The position numbers and the translations under genes were made by a program. Source: Actimicrobium sp035984655 (GTDB lineage Bacteria > Pseudomonadota > Gammaproteobacteria > Burkholderiales > Burkholderiaceae_D). From it: 64,000 bases of DNA. Positions within the stretch are counted from its first letter, which is position 1. Each line of letters begins with the position of its first letter. The notes beneath the pieces were generated by a model. It was not told where the DNA came from. It did not search any database and saw only the letters and a program-made list of their open reading frames with translations. Of the stretch, positions 17,549 to 26,269 are shown piece after piece. The stretch spans positions 124,001 through 188,000 of the forward strand of contig NZ_JAXCHT010000004.1 of assembly GCF_035984655.1 (NCBI RefSeq). The letters run 5' to 3'.

Positions 17549-19204
17549 ATGAAAGCATTTCGCGGTTTGACAGCTCTGATCATTGAACCGCACGCCGGTA
17601 TGCGCGGCAGCCTGCATAACATGTTGAATTTGTGTGAGTTGACGAAAATTGAACATGCGGTGAGTTCGGGGACGGCAATTCGTCAGCTGCAAACGCGCAG
17701 CTTTGACATCATTCTGTGCGAGTACGATCTCGCCGATGGTCAGGACGGCCAGCAGCTTCTTGAGGATTTGCGCCACAATAAATTGATTTCCCTGTCGACG
17801 GTTTTTTTCATCGTGACCGCCGAGCGCGCGTACGAAAAAGTCGTTAGCGCCGCCGAGTTGGCGCCGACCGATTACATTCTCAAGCCATTTACCGCCGACA
17901 CCTTGATGGAGCGTGTCGCGCGCGCCATCGAAAAGCGCGAGGTATTCGCCGAACTGCATCGTTTGATGGAGCGCGGCGACCTCGACCTTGCAATCGCACT
18001 TTGCCTGGAGGGCGAGAAGGGCGACCGCAAGTACTTTGTCGATTTCAAAAGGCTGCGCGCCGAACTGCATGTCACGCGGGGCGAACCGGAACTGGCTGAG
18101 CCAATTTATGCGGAGCTGTTTGAGTTGCGCGCGGTGGCGTGGGCACGTCTCGGTCTGGCAAAAACACTCTTCATGCAGGACAAGTTTGGCGAGGCCGAGG
18201 ACATGCTGACTGCCCTGGTCGCAGAGAATAACAAGTTCATGGATGCCTATGATTGGCTTGCCAAGGCGCACGAGGCCAATGGGAAACTCTCGGATGCGCA
18301 AGCGGTATTGCAGGGGGCCGTGGCGATTTCGCCGCACGCCGTAAAACGCCTTCGCAAATTGGGGGAGCTGGCTTTGCAGGGAGGCGATATCCCGACTGCA
18401 GAAAAGGCGTTTCAGCAGGTCGTCACCAAGGGACGTTACTCGGAGTTTCGTGATCCTGAGGACCACGTCAGGCTGGTCAAGACGCTGGTCAAGAAAGGTG
18501 ACACGATGCAGGCGGCAACCGTCATGCGCGATCTTGACAAGGCGTTGTCCGGGTCGCCCAAAGGCAAGGCGTGTCATGCGATTTCTGCTGCAATGTTGTA
18601 CGAGGAAACAGGCGACCATGATCGGGTCGCCGATGAACTAACCAAAGCGATCGAAGCATGCCGTGAAGATATCGGCTTGTCGACCGACATGAAAATGGGT
18701 CTCGCAAAAAGTTGCCTCGATAACAATCTGGACGCAGGCGCCTCTGAAATAATGCTCGATGTGATGAACAATGCCTCCAACAGTGCCGCAATGGCCAAGG
18801 CAATGAGTGTGTTCGAACAGGCAGGGCGCAAGGATCTGGCAGAGAGTACCGCAAGGGAAAGTCGGCGCGTAGTCGTCGATCTGGTTTCGTCGGGCGCTGA
18901 CAAGGCGCGTCAGGGCGATTATCGCGGCGCTGTCACCCTGATGATGGAAGCCGTCAAGAAGCTGCCAACCAATCCTCAGGTGGTTTTCAACGCCGCAGTT
19001 GCCGTGCTCAAGTCACTTGAAAACCTGGGGTGGGAGGAGAAGCTGGGTGATGATGCACGCATGCTGATTGACAGCGCACGCCGCCTCGATCCGTCCAATC
19101 CAAGGCTGTCCTCGTTGTCGGCGCTCTATCAAAGTATTCTCAAAAAATACGGTATCAATATCGTCGCCGCCGCGGCCTCCAGTATCCCCGCAAAGCGCGC
19201 GTGA
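17549..19204 (+). CDS. Receiver-domain protein with TPR-like repeats, pseudo-receiver
   Basis: A 551-residue cytoplasmic protein. Residues 1-130 are a CheY-like receiver: conserved Thr90 (IVTAE) and Lys112 (DYILKPF) are present, but the phospho-acceptor position is Glu58 (FDIILCEYDL) and the acidic pocket is reduced to IIEP (Glu13). The remaining 400 residues are helical hairpins of tetratricopeptide type (WARLGLAKTLF, FMDAYDWLAKAHEANG, AVKRLRKLGELALQGGDIPTAEK). It has no DNA-binding or enzymatic output domain, so it probably acts by protein-protein contact. With Glu in place of Asp it may be locked in one state. Similar receiver-TPR proteins occur near motility or adhesion genes in other proteobacteria, but no such gene is nearby here. 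Confidence 0.8.
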   Translation: MKAFRGLTALIIEPHAGMRGSLHNMLNLCELTKIEHAVSSGTAIRQLQTRSFDIILCEYDLADGQDGQQLLEDLRHNKLISLSTVFFIVTAERAYEKVVSAAELAPTDYILKPFTADTLMERVARAIEKREVFAELHRLMERGDLDLAIALCLEGEKGDRKYFVDFKRLRAELHVTRGEPELAEPIYAELFELRAVAWARLGLAKTLFMQDKFGEAEDMLTALVAENNKFMDAYDWLAKAHEANGKLSDAQAVLQGAVAISPHAVKRLRKLGELALQGGDIPTAEKAFQQVVTKGRYSEFRDPEDHVRLVKTLVKKGDTMQAATVMRDLDKALSGSPKGKACHAISAAMLYEETGDHDRVADELTKAIEACREDIGLSTDMKMGLAKSCLDNNLDAGASEIMLDVMNNASNSAAMAKAMSVFEQAGRKDLAESTARESRRVVVDLVSSGADKARQGDYRGAVTLMMEAVKKLPTNPQVVFNAAVAVLKSLENLGWEEKLGDDARMLIDSARRLDPSNPRLSSLSALYQSILKKYGINIVAAAASSIPAKRA

Positions 19205-19397
19205 ACAGGCGGGTTGGTTGCCAATGGCAGCATTCGCGCCGGTGGCGTTACGACCCTCGTCTTCATTTCGCCTGGTCCCGGCCCTAGTACCGGAGAGCTC
19301 CTGCCGGGCCATACAAAATGCCGGATCTTTGTCCTGAGTTAATGCAAAATAATGTCGTGTCGTTAGAGTCTCAGGATGTCGTTTTGATGGAGGTCTG

Positions 19398-19853
19398 ATG
19401 TCCGGAAAATCCTGGGTAGACGCATGGATGCCGTCGCAACTGCAGCAGAGCATCAATCCGTGGCGATTCGTTTTCAGTCCGGGTGGAAGTCAATATGGAC
19501 TACTTAATTTTTCCATGAAGTCGAGCGACCCCGAAATGGAGCGCGATATTGTCGAAAATGTCGCCAGTTATGGTCGTCAGCTAGGACGACTTAATGATGT
19601 TGTCACCGTATTGCTCAAGCACATCCCGTTGCCGGACCTCGAAACGGCCGAGCAAAAGGCGCTTGCCGGATTTCAGGAGCTTGCCAACCAGATCGCTGCG
19701 GCAAAAGCAGGGCATCAAGGTCTTGATGACTCGGCAATTGAAGGTCTGATCGAATGGATTTCCTTTCTCAAGATGCACGATCCAACCGCATTCAAAAGCA
19801 TTAGCGGTCGTTTGGCATCAGTCATCTCCCCGGCTGCCGCACCGCAATCCTGA
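19398..19853 (+). CDS. Hypothetical protein, 151 residues
   Basis: I do not recognise this protein. It begins MSGKSWVDAWMPSQLQQSINPW, continues with a possible beta segment (WRFVFSPGGSQYG) and is then helical (EMERDIVENVASYGRQLGRLNDVVTVLLKHI; FQELANQIAAAKAG; IEGLIEWISFLK). There is no signal peptide or membrane segment. A strong ribosome binding site (GGAGG, six bases before the ATG) and normal composition support a real gene. It stands 193 bp after the receiver-TPR gene and 141 bp before the amidotransferase-like gene, all on the plus strand. Confidence 0.7.
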   Translation: MSGKSWVDAWMPSQLQQSINPWRFVFSPGGSQYGLLNFSMKSSDPEMERDIVENVASYGRQLGRLNDVVTVLLKHIPLPDLETAEQKALAGFQELANQIAAAKAGHQGLDDSAIEGLIEWISFLKMHDPTAFKSISGRLASVISPAAAPQS

Positions 19854-19994
19854 GCCTGCCGCACGCAGGCCGAGACGATATTTCTGCCAAGAGACAACTC
19901 CAGCTGGAAATCCCAGATTATTTTTCTTAATGGAAAGTGGAATTGATTCGGGATAATTTAGTATGCATGGTGGTCTACAGATTCCTCACCCCAA

Positions 19995-20987
19995 ATGCAC
20001 GCCATGCCAAATTCACTAGACTCTGACGCGAAGCCACCCCAACAACCACCTGCTGCACCTGCTGGCATCGACGCGGACTCGCCCGCAAACGCACCACAAC
20101 CCCAATCCTCATGGGCCAGGCTTCAGGACGAAAGGCCATGGTCGCAATCGTGGAACGTGTTCACGGCCCGAATGCGTGCACTCTCGGATAGGGTCGGAAA
20201 GCGCCTTACCCAACGCACGTTGAAGATTGGCGTATCCGCGCGTATTTTCTATCCTGAGCCAGGGGCCAAGGGTTTGCGAGGAAGAACGTTGCAATACCTC
20301 GAGGAATCAATCGCACAATGGGTCATGTCGCGCGATGTGCTGGTATTCATGATTCCAACCGTTAATACCAACGGTTTGCTGCACCCAAGCAATATTCGCT
20401 TGAGGGATTACGCAAAGCATCTCGATGGCCTGGTCCTGCAGGGTGGGGCGGACGTATCGCCGCAAAGTTATTCGGAGGCCGCAACGCGTCCGGAATGGAG
20501 CGGTGATCGTGCGCGGGACATGTATGAGCTGGAGCTATTGCATGAATTTATTGAGGCCGACAAGCCGGTTCTTGGAATCTGTCGGGGATGCCAATTAATC
20601 AACGTTGCCTTTGGCGGTAGCTTGTACCAGGACATTGCGTCCGACGTCCCGGAAGCGATTGTCCATGTCAATGATCTCTATGACAGCCATCGGCATCGCA
20701 TTATCTTTCCGGAGGGTTCGTCGCTGCACGACATGTTCACCGACAAAGCTTCACCACTCGTTAACTCGATACATCATCAAGCGGTTAAAACGCTGGGGCG
20801 TGATTTGTCCGTTGAAGCAATTTCGACCGACGACCAGATCATTGAGGCGATTCGGTACCGAAAAGCAAACTTCGTCATGGGTTTGCAGTGGCACCCGGAA
20901 TTCCATCGCGCAGGCGGTAACGATTTGCTTGACTGCACGCCAATCCTGGATAATTTCCTGCGGGCTGCACGTGAGACCAGATTCTAG
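19995..20987 (+). CDS. Class I glutamine amidotransferase-like gamma-glutamyl hydrolase (peptidase C26)
   Basis: A 330-residue hydrolase of the C26 family, related to PuuD (gamma-glutamyl-GABA hydrolase). The nucleophile elbow is GICRGCQ (194-200, Cys196) and the His-Glu pair is in GLQWHPEF (His300, Glu302). GLVLQGGADVSP forms the oxyanion side. Residues 1-45 are a Pro/Ala-rich, low-complexity extension, and residues 46-76 form a basic linker (NVFTARMRALSDRVGKR); neither is usual for PuuD. No putrescine genes are near, so the natural gamma-glutamyl substrate is unknown. The start has no strong ribosome binding site; an ATG at 20004 is an alternative. Confidence 0.85.
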   Translation: MHAMPNSLDSDAKPPQQPPAAPAGIDADSPANAPQPQSSWARLQDERPWSQSWNVFTARMRALSDRVGKRLTQRTLKIGVSARIFYPEPGAKGLRGRTLQYLEESIAQWVMSRDVLVFMIPTVNTNGLLHPSNIRLRDYAKHLDGLVLQGGADVSPQSYSEAATRPEWSGDRARDMYELELLHEFIEADKPVLGICRGCQLINVAFGGSLYQDIASDVPEAIVHVNDLYDSHRHRIIFPEGSSLHDMFTDKASPLVNSIHHQAVKTLGRDLSVEAISTDDQIIEAIRYRKANFVMGLQWHPEFHRAGGNDLLDCTPILDNFLRAARETRF

Positions 20988-21186
20988 CAGGGCGCATCTT
21001 GGGAGTGAGTACATGCACCGCCGTGCCGTTGTGATCCCGGAAAGCCGGTGCGCAGCAGGAAAAGAAATCACTTTAGAACGACGATTCACTGCCTTCATAG
21101 TATGATGCCGAACAAATTTCGAGCGCATACTGTCGGCCGGAACTCACAATCAACTAAAGATTGGTTCCGAAACCCTTCGGTGGCGA

Positions 21187-21222
21187 TTGACAAAGCATGG
21201 TCTCTCCAATATAGTTTGGGGT
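21187..21222 (+). promoter_or_regulatory. Consensus sigma-70 promoter of the tRNA-tufB operon
   Basis: TTGACA (21187-21192), a 17-base spacer and TATAGT (21210-21215) are close to perfect. Transcription should begin near 21222, just before tRNA-Tyr. The bases after the -10 box are G/C-rich (TTGGGGTTCC), as at stringently controlled stable-RNA promoters. Confidence 0.85.
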
Positions 21223-21229
21223 TCCCCGC

Positions 21230-21315
21230 GGAGGGGTGGCCGAGTGGTTAATGGCAGCAGACTGTAAATCTGCCCTCTTACGAGTACGCTGGTTCGAATC
21301 CAGCCCCCTCCACCA
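21230..21315 (+). tRNA. tRNA-Tyr (anticodon GTA)
   Basis: An 86-nt class II tRNA with an extra arm. Acceptor GGAGGGG pairs with CCCCTCC; the anticodon loop is in CAGACTGTAAATCTG with GTA; the T-loop is GGTTCGAATCC. CCA is encoded. Confidence 0.98.
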
Positions 21316-21379
21316 GGTAAATTGCAGCAAAGTCAGTAGTGTAAGAAGTGTCGCGGGAATCGCGGAGATGGCGGCCCTC

Positions 21380-21453
21380 GCGGGTGTAGCTCAATGGTAG
21401 AGCTGAAGCCTTCCAAGCTTATGACGAGGGTTCGATTCCCTTCACCCGCTCCA
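21380..21453 (+). tRNA. tRNA-Gly (anticodon TCC)
   Basis: A 74-nt tRNA. Acceptor GCGGGTG pairs with CACCCGC; the anticodon loop CTTCCAA gives TCC; the T-loop is GGTTCGATTCC. CCA is encoded. It lies 64 bp after tRNA-Tyr in the same transcript. Confidence 0.98.
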
Positions 21454-21494
21454 GTTTTATGAGGTCGATGCTCATTGAGATCGATTTCAAAGTC

Positions 21495-21569
<75 letters not shown>

Positions 21570-21666
21570 GATTTAGTTGCATGAATTCGTTGTACTCGAA
21601 ATGGTATTGCGGCAGGTCGATCGGGCGCGTGCCTGAACATTCTCATCAAATCGTTAGGAGTCCAAG

Positions 21667-22857
21667 ATGGCAAAAAGCAAGTTTGAGCGGACCAAGCCGC
21701 ACGTGAATGTGGGCACGATTGGTCACGTCGATCATGGTAAAACCACGTTGACGGCGGCCATCGCAACGGTGTTGTCGAAGAAGTTTGGCGGCGAAGCGAA
21801 GGCATATGACCAGATTGACGCGGCACCGGAAGAAAAAGCGCGCGGCATCACGATCAATACGGCCCACGTCGAGTACGAAACAGCAGCGCGTCACTACGCG
21901 CACGTTGACTGCCCAGGCCATGCCGATTATGTGAAGAACATGATCACGGGTGCGGCGCAGATGGACGGTGCGATTCTGGTGTGTTCGGCAGCAGACGGCC
22001 CGATGCCACAGACCCGCGAGCACATCTTGCTGGCACGTCAGGTTGGCGTCCCGTACATCATTGTGTTCCTGAACAAGTGCGACATGGTCGATGACGCCGA
22101 GCTGCTTGAGCTAGTCGAAATGGAAGTACGCGAACTGCTGGTGAAGTACGAATTCCCGGGCGACGATCTGCCAATCATCCAGGGTTCGGCGAAGCTGGCG
22201 CTGGAAGGCGACCTGGGTCCCTTGGGCGAGCAGGCGATCATGAAGCTGGCCGATGCACTGGACACCTACATCCCGACGCCAGAGCGTGCCGTCGACGGCG
22301 CGTTCCTGCTGCCGGTCGAGGACGTGTTCTCGATCTCGGGTCGCGGTACCGTTGTCACGGGTCGTATCGAGCGCGGTATCGTCAAGGTCGGCGAGGAACT
22401 GGAAATCATCGGCATTCGCGACACGCAGAAGACGACGTGCACGGGCGTGGAAATGTTCCGCAAATTGCTCGATCAAGGGCAGGCTGGCGACAACGTCGGC
22501 GTGCTGCTGCGCGGTACCAAGCGTGAAGATGTCGAGCGGGGTCAAGTGCTGGCCAAGCCGAATTCGATCAAGCCGCACAAGCATTTCACCGGCGAGATCT
22601 ATGTGCTGTCCAAAGACGAGGGTGGCCGTCATACGCCGTTCTTCAACAACTATCGTCCGCAGTTCTACTTCCGCACCACGGACGTGACCGGATCGATCGA
22701 GTTGCCGAAGGATAAAGAGATGGTCATGCCAGGCGACAACGTGTCGATCACCGTGATGTTGATCAACCCGATCGCGATGGAAGAAGGCCTGCGCTTCGCT
22801 ATTCGTGAAGGCGGTCGCACCGTCGGCGCCGGTGTTGTTGCCAAAATTATTGAGTAA
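21667..22857 (+). CDS. tufB: Elongation factor Tu, first copy
   Basis: A 396-residue GTPase that delivers aminoacyl-tRNA to the ribosome. G1 is GHVDHGKT (about 19-26), the switch II/G3 motif is DCPGHADYV, and G4 is NKCD. The ribosome binding site TAGGAG lies eight bases before the ATG. The encoded protein is identical to the second copy at 39104; the genes differ at eight synonymous positions by my reading, three of them within the first 15 bases. The gene follows three tRNA genes, the classical tufB context. Confidence 0.98.
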   Translation: MAKSKFERTKPHVNVGTIGHVDHGKTTLTAAIATVLSKKFGGEAKAYDQIDAAPEEKARGITINTAHVEYETAARHYAHVDCPGHADYVKNMITGAAQMDGAILVCSAADGPMPQTREHILLARQVGVPYIIVFLNKCDMVDDAELLELVEMEVRELLVKYEFPGDDLPIIQGSAKLALEGDLGPLGEQAIMKLADALDTYIPTPERAVDGAFLLPVEDVFSISGRGTVVTGRIERGIVKVGEELEIIGIRDTQKTTCTGVEMFRKLLDQGQAGDNVGVLLRGTKREDVERGQVLAKPNSIKPHKHFTGEIYVLSKDEGGRHTPFFNNYRPQFYFRTTDVTGSIELPKDKEMVMPGDNVSITVMLINPIAMEEGLRFAIREGGRTVGAGVVAKIIE

Positions 22858-22870
22858 GTTTTGAATTGAG

Positions 22871-22911
22871 CGCTGCGTTGGTGGGTCCAAGATCACCAAC
22901 GCAGCGTTTTC
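22871..22911 (+). terminator. Terminator after tufB
   Basis: A perfect 13-bp stem (22871-22883 with 22894-22906, starting CGCTGCGTTGG) with a 10-base loop is followed by TTTTC. The short T-run suggests termination may be incomplete, leaving some readthrough into tRNA-Trp-secE. Confidence 0.8.
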
Positions 22912-22933
22912 AGTTCAAGTTGTTTTCAAACGT

Positions 22934-23009
22934 AGGGGCGTAGCTCAACTGGCAGAGCGTCGGTCTCCAAAACCGAAGGTTGGGGGTTCGAGGCCCTCCG
23001 CCCCTGCCA
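22934..23009 (+). tRNA. tRNA-Trp (anticodon CCA)
   Basis: A 76-nt tRNA. Acceptor AGGGGCG pairs with CGCCCCT; the anticodon loop CTCCAAA gives CCA; the T-loop is GGTTCGAGGCC. CCA is encoded. It lies 36 bp before secE, as in many proteobacteria. Confidence 0.98.
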
Positions 23010-23045
23010 CCGATTCAGGTGCAGGGTACCGAAAGTAAAAAGCGT

Positions 23046-23429
23046 ATGTCTAATCACCCCGTGCAAACGGTTAGCACCTCAAGCGACCGATTGAAGGTCG
23101 CATTGGCCGTTTGTGCTGTCATCGCAGGTGTCGTTGGCTTCTATGTTCTTGCCGACAAGTCCTCTCTTGTTCGTGCCAGCGCGCTGGTACTGGGGTTGGC
23201 CATAGCAGTTGCATTGGCGTGGACCTCCACGCAAGGCCGGGAGTTTTTGAGCTTTGCAAGCGAGGCAGTTCGCGAAACCAAAAAAGTGGTTTGGCCAACG
23301 CGCAAAGAGGCACTTCAAATCACTGCAATCGTTTTTCTTTTTGTCTTGGTGATGGCCTTGTTTCTTTGGGGCACTGATAAGTTTCTGGAATTCTTGCTGT
23401 ATGACGTGATTTTGGGTTGGAAAAAATAA
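23046..23429 (+). CDS. secE: Preprotein translocase subunit SecE
   Basis: A 127-residue inner-membrane subunit that clamps the SecY channel. Two hydrophobic helices lie at about residues 18-36 and 42-60, the amphipathic segment with the signature KKVVWPTRKEALQ follows, and the final helix is at about 95-113: the three-helix form of gammaproteobacterial type. ATG 23046 is chosen because the frame upstream runs through tRNA-Trp. The stop overlaps the nusG start (TAATG). Confidence 0.96.
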   Translation: MSNHPVQTVSTSSDRLKVALAVCAVIAGVVGFYVLADKSSLVRASALVLGLAIAVALAWTSTQGREFLSFASEAVRETKKVVWPTRKEALQITAIVFLFVLVMALFLWGTDKFLEFLLYDVILGWKK

Positions 23430-24028
23430 TGAGCGATCAGAATCAAGACGGCGCCCAACAAAAATCCGAAGACGCGGCTACGGTCGCCCTGACCAGCAAA
23501 AAGCGATGGTATGTTGTCCACGCCTATTCCGGTATGGAAAAAAGTGTGCAGCGAGCATTGACCGAACGGATTATTCGGGCCGGTATGGATGCCCAGTTTG
23601 GACAGATTCTTGTTCCGACCGAGGAAGTTATCGAAGTCAAGAATGGTCAGAAGTCCGTCACCGAACGGCGTTTCTTCCCGGGATATGTGCTGGTCGAAAT
23701 GGAAATGACGGATGAGACCTGGCATCTGGTAAAAAACACCAGCAAGGTGACAGGGTTCATTGGTGGTAAATCAAACAAGCCGACGCCAATTCCTCCACAT
23801 GAAGTGGACAAGATCATGCAACAAATGCAAGAAGGGATCGAGAAGCCTCGTCCCAAAGTCTTGTATGAAGTGGGCGAGCTGGTACGCATTAAAGATGGTC
23901 CATTTACAGACTTCAATGGCAACGTCGAGGAAGTCAATTACGAGAAATCAAGAGTTCGGGTTTCGGTAACCATCTTCGGTCGCGCCACGCCAGTAGAGCT
24001 GGAATTCGGGCAAGTCGAAAAAGCCTAA
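23429..24028 (+). CDS. nusG: Transcription elongation/termination factor NusG
   Basis: A 199-residue factor that binds RNA polymerase and couples it to Rho or to ribosomal protein S10. The NGN domain opens with KRWYVVHAYSGMEKSVQRAL and includes RRFFPGYVLVEM; the KOW domain is visible as GELVRIKDGPFTDFNGNVEEV. The start codon overlaps the secE stop (TAATG). An in-frame start twelve bases upstream would lie inside secE. Confidence 0.97.
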   Translation: MSDQNQDGAQQKSEDAATVALTSKKRWYVVHAYSGMEKSVQRALTERIIRAGMDAQFGQILVPTEEVIEVKNGQKSVTERRFFPGYVLVEMEMTDETWHLVKNTSKVTGFIGGKSNKPTPIPPHEVDKIMQQMQEGIEKPRPKVLYEVGELVRIKDGPFTDFNGNVEEVNYEKSRVRVSVTIFGRATPVELEFGQVEKA

Positions 24029-24181
24029 ACTCCGGATCGCCGGAGAAAATAAAAAACGCCGAATCGGAGCGTCGCAAGTTAATAGCGGAATGCCGATTGC
24101 ATTGCTAGAGGAGCCCAACTAGTTCTCTGTTAATTACAGGTAGCGAAAGGGCGCTATCACTCATCACTTGAAGGAGCCATC
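24029..24181 (+). promoter_or_regulatory. Leader of rplK-rplA
   Basis: 153 bp between nusG and rplK. It begins with a perfect hairpin, CTCCGG-ATCG-CCGGAG (24030-24045), and ends with GAAGGAG seven bases before rplK. In enterobacteria L1 represses this operon by binding the L11 leader; whether this leader contains such a site cannot be read with certainty. Confidence 0.35.
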
Positions 24182-24613
24182 ATGGCAAAGAAGATTATTG
24201 GTTTTATCAAGCTGCAAGTGCCAGCTGGTAAGGCAAACCCGTCCCCTCCGATTGGCCCAGCCTTGGGTCAGCGCGGTTTGAACATCATGGAATTCTGCAA
24301 GGCGTTTAACGCCCAGACCCAAGGCCTCGAGCCAGGTTTGCCAATTCCGGTTGTGATTACCGCCTTTGCCGACAAGTCATTCACTTTCGTGATGAAGACG
24401 CCGCCTGCGACGATTCTTATCAAGAAGGCTGCCGGCATTACCAAAGGTTCAGCAAAACCGCATGTCGACAAAGTCGGCAGCATCACCCGCAAGCAAGCGG
24501 AAGAAATCGCAACCCAAAAGCGTCCGGATCTTACGGCAGCTGACATGGATGCAGCTGTGCGTATCATCGCCGGCTCCGCACGTTCCATGGGTATCACGGT
24601 GGAGGGTCTGTAA
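24182..24613 (+). CDS. rplK: 50S ribosomal protein L11
   Basis: A 143-residue protein of the GTPase-associated centre that binds 23S rRNA beside L10. Start MAKKIIGFIKLQVPAGKANPSPPIGPALG contains the N-terminal Pro-rich switch; the C-terminal rRNA-binding domain ends SARSMGITVEGL. The stop overlaps the rplA start (TAATG). Confidence 0.98.
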   Translation: MAKKIIGFIKLQVPAGKANPSPPIGPALGQRGLNIMEFCKAFNAQTQGLEPGLPIPVVITAFADKSFTFVMKTPPATILIKKAAGITKGSAKPHVDKVGSITRKQAEEIATQKRPDLTAADMDAAVRIIAGSARSMGITVEGL

Positions 24614-25308
24614 TGGCTAAGTTATCGAAACGCGTCAAAGCAATCAAAGCCAAGGTCGATCGTACCAAGGCCTACCCGTTCGACAATGCAGTCGCATTGA
24701 TCAAAGAACTGGCAACAGCAAAATTCAACGAATCTATCGATGTGTCGGTGCAGTTGGGTGTTGATGCCAAGAAGTCGGATCAAGTTGTGCGTGGCTCCGT
24801 CGTTCTGCCAGCCGGCACAGGAAAAACTGTTCGCGTAGCAGTATTTGCTACCGGCGAAAAAGCTGAGCAGGCCAAAGCGGCTGGCGCCGATATCGTTGGT
24901 ATGGAAGACCTGGCCGAGCAAATCAAAGCCGGTAACATGCCATTCGACATCGTCATTGCGTCGCCAGATACGATGCGTATCGTTGGTACCCTCGGTCAGA
25001 TTCTCGGCCCACGTGGTTTGATGCCAAATCCTAAAGTCGGCACCGTTACGCCAGATGTCGCGACGGCCGTCAAGAACGCCAAAGCCGGTCAAGTTCAGTA
25101 CCGTACGGACAAGGGCGGTATCATTCACGCCACGATCGGTCGGAAGTCTTTCAGCGATGAAGCGTTGAAGTCGAATTTGGTCGCGCTGATTGATGCGCTC
25201 AATAAAGCCAAGCCGACCTCAAGCAAAGGCGTGTATCTGCGTAAAGTTTCCTTGTCGTCAACGATGGGTGCCGGCGTTCGCGTCGACCAGACCTCGCTGG
25301 CTGCTTAA
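24613..25308 (+). CDS. rplA: 50S ribosomal protein L1
   Basis: A 231-residue protein of the L1 stalk, expected also to act as translational repressor of its own operon. The signature region KNAKAGQVQYRTDKGGIIHATIG lies at about 156-178, and MPNPKVGTVT precedes it. Translationally coupled to rplK. Confidence 0.98.
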   Translation: MAKLSKRVKAIKAKVDRTKAYPFDNAVALIKELATAKFNESIDVSVQLGVDAKKSDQVVRGSVVLPAGTGKTVRVAVFATGEKAEQAKAAGADIVGMEDLAEQIKAGNMPFDIVIASPDTMRIVGTLGQILGPRGLMPNPKVGTVTPDVATAVKNAKAGQVQYRTDKGGIIHATIGRKSFSDEALKSNLVALIDALNKAKPTSSKGVYLRKVSLSSTMGAGVRVDQTSLAA

Positions 25309-25619
25309 GAATTGAATCAAGTCCTCGTGCCCTATGGCGCGAGGCGAATCTTTGGGCTGGGCCAGAAACAGGAATCTGAATTTGGTCCAGGCAATCAAAG
25401 ACCGTTGGGCACTGCTCCAGTAGGTCATGGGCAAGGTTAAAACGCCAGTTGTGCAATCGGCCGGCACCCAACGCAGATGGTGAGCCCGAACAAGTTTTGT
25501 AGTCTCTAAGCTGGCCTGCCAGTCGGAACTCCTAACTTCGGACGCCGTGTTCGAACCGATGCAAGGCAAGTAACCACTTGGGTTATGTAGTTGCTGAACA
25601 TCATTTTTGGAGGTTGACC
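25309..25619 (+). promoter_or_regulatory. rplJL leader (probable L10 autoregulation region)
   Basis: 311 bp without a gene between rplA and rplJ. A 9-bp hairpin with loop CTAT (25323-25331 with 25336-25344, one G-T pair) follows the rplA stop closely and could attenuate transcription. The rest is long enough to hold the kink-turn leader to which the L10-L12 complex binds in other bacteria. I infer this from position; I could not fold it reliably. Confidence 0.5.
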
Positions 25620-26180
25620 GTGAGTCTCAATCTGAATGACAAAAAGGCCGTCGTAGCTGAAATCTCTGCAAAAGTAGCAACTGCACAGACGATCGTCGTG
25701 GCTGAATACCGTGGCATCCAGGTGAGTCACTTGACGCAACTGCGTGCAAAAGCGCGTGCCGAAGGCGTGTACCTGCGCGTGTTGAAAAACACGCTTGCTC
25801 GTCGCGCTGTTGAAGGCACCGCGTTCTCTGGCCTTGCTTCCGAAATGACCGGCCCGTTGATCTATTCGATCTCGGATGATGCCGTTGCTGCAGCGAAAGT
25901 CTTGCAAGACTTCGCCAAAACCAACGACAAACTGGTCATCAAGGCGGGCAATTATGCCGGCAAATCGCTTGATAAAGCGGGCGTGTCGTCATTGGCCAGT
26001 ATCCCTAGCCGTGAAGTTCTGCTGTCCCAGTTGTTGGGCATCATGCAGGCGCCGGTATCAGGATTTGCGCGCGCCTTGGCTGCTCTTGCAGCCAAGAAAA
26101 GCGAAGGAATCGAAGTAGCACCGACCGTAGACGCGCCTGCTGAAGAAGCCGCCGCCGAAACGCCAGTCGAGGCCGCTTAA
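25620..26180 (+). CDS. rplJ: 50S ribosomal protein L10
   Basis: A 186-residue stalk base protein carrying L7/L12 dimers on its C-terminal helix. It starts at GTG (VSLNLNDKKAVVAEISAKV), with GGAGG six bases upstream; the in-frame start at 25578 has no such site. It has the conserved VAEYRGIQVSHLTQLRAKAR and a C-terminal Ala/Glu-rich extension after residue 165 (VAPTVDAPAEEAAAETPVEAA). Confidence 0.97.
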   Translation: MSLNLNDKKAVVAEISAKVATAQTIVVAEYRGIQVSHLTQLRAKARAEGVYLRVLKNTLARRAVEGTAFSGLASEMTGPLIYSISDDAVAAAKVLQDFAKTNDKLVIKAGNYAGKSLDKAGVSSLASIPSREVLLSQLLGIMQAPVSGFARALAALAAKKSEGIEVAPTVDAPAEEAAAETPVEAA

Positions 26181-26269
26181 TTCAGGCGAGAAATAATCTG
26201 CCTGACGGTTTCAATGTTTTGCGTTAGTACTGATCAGATGTAATCATCAATATAATTTAGGAGTTTCAA

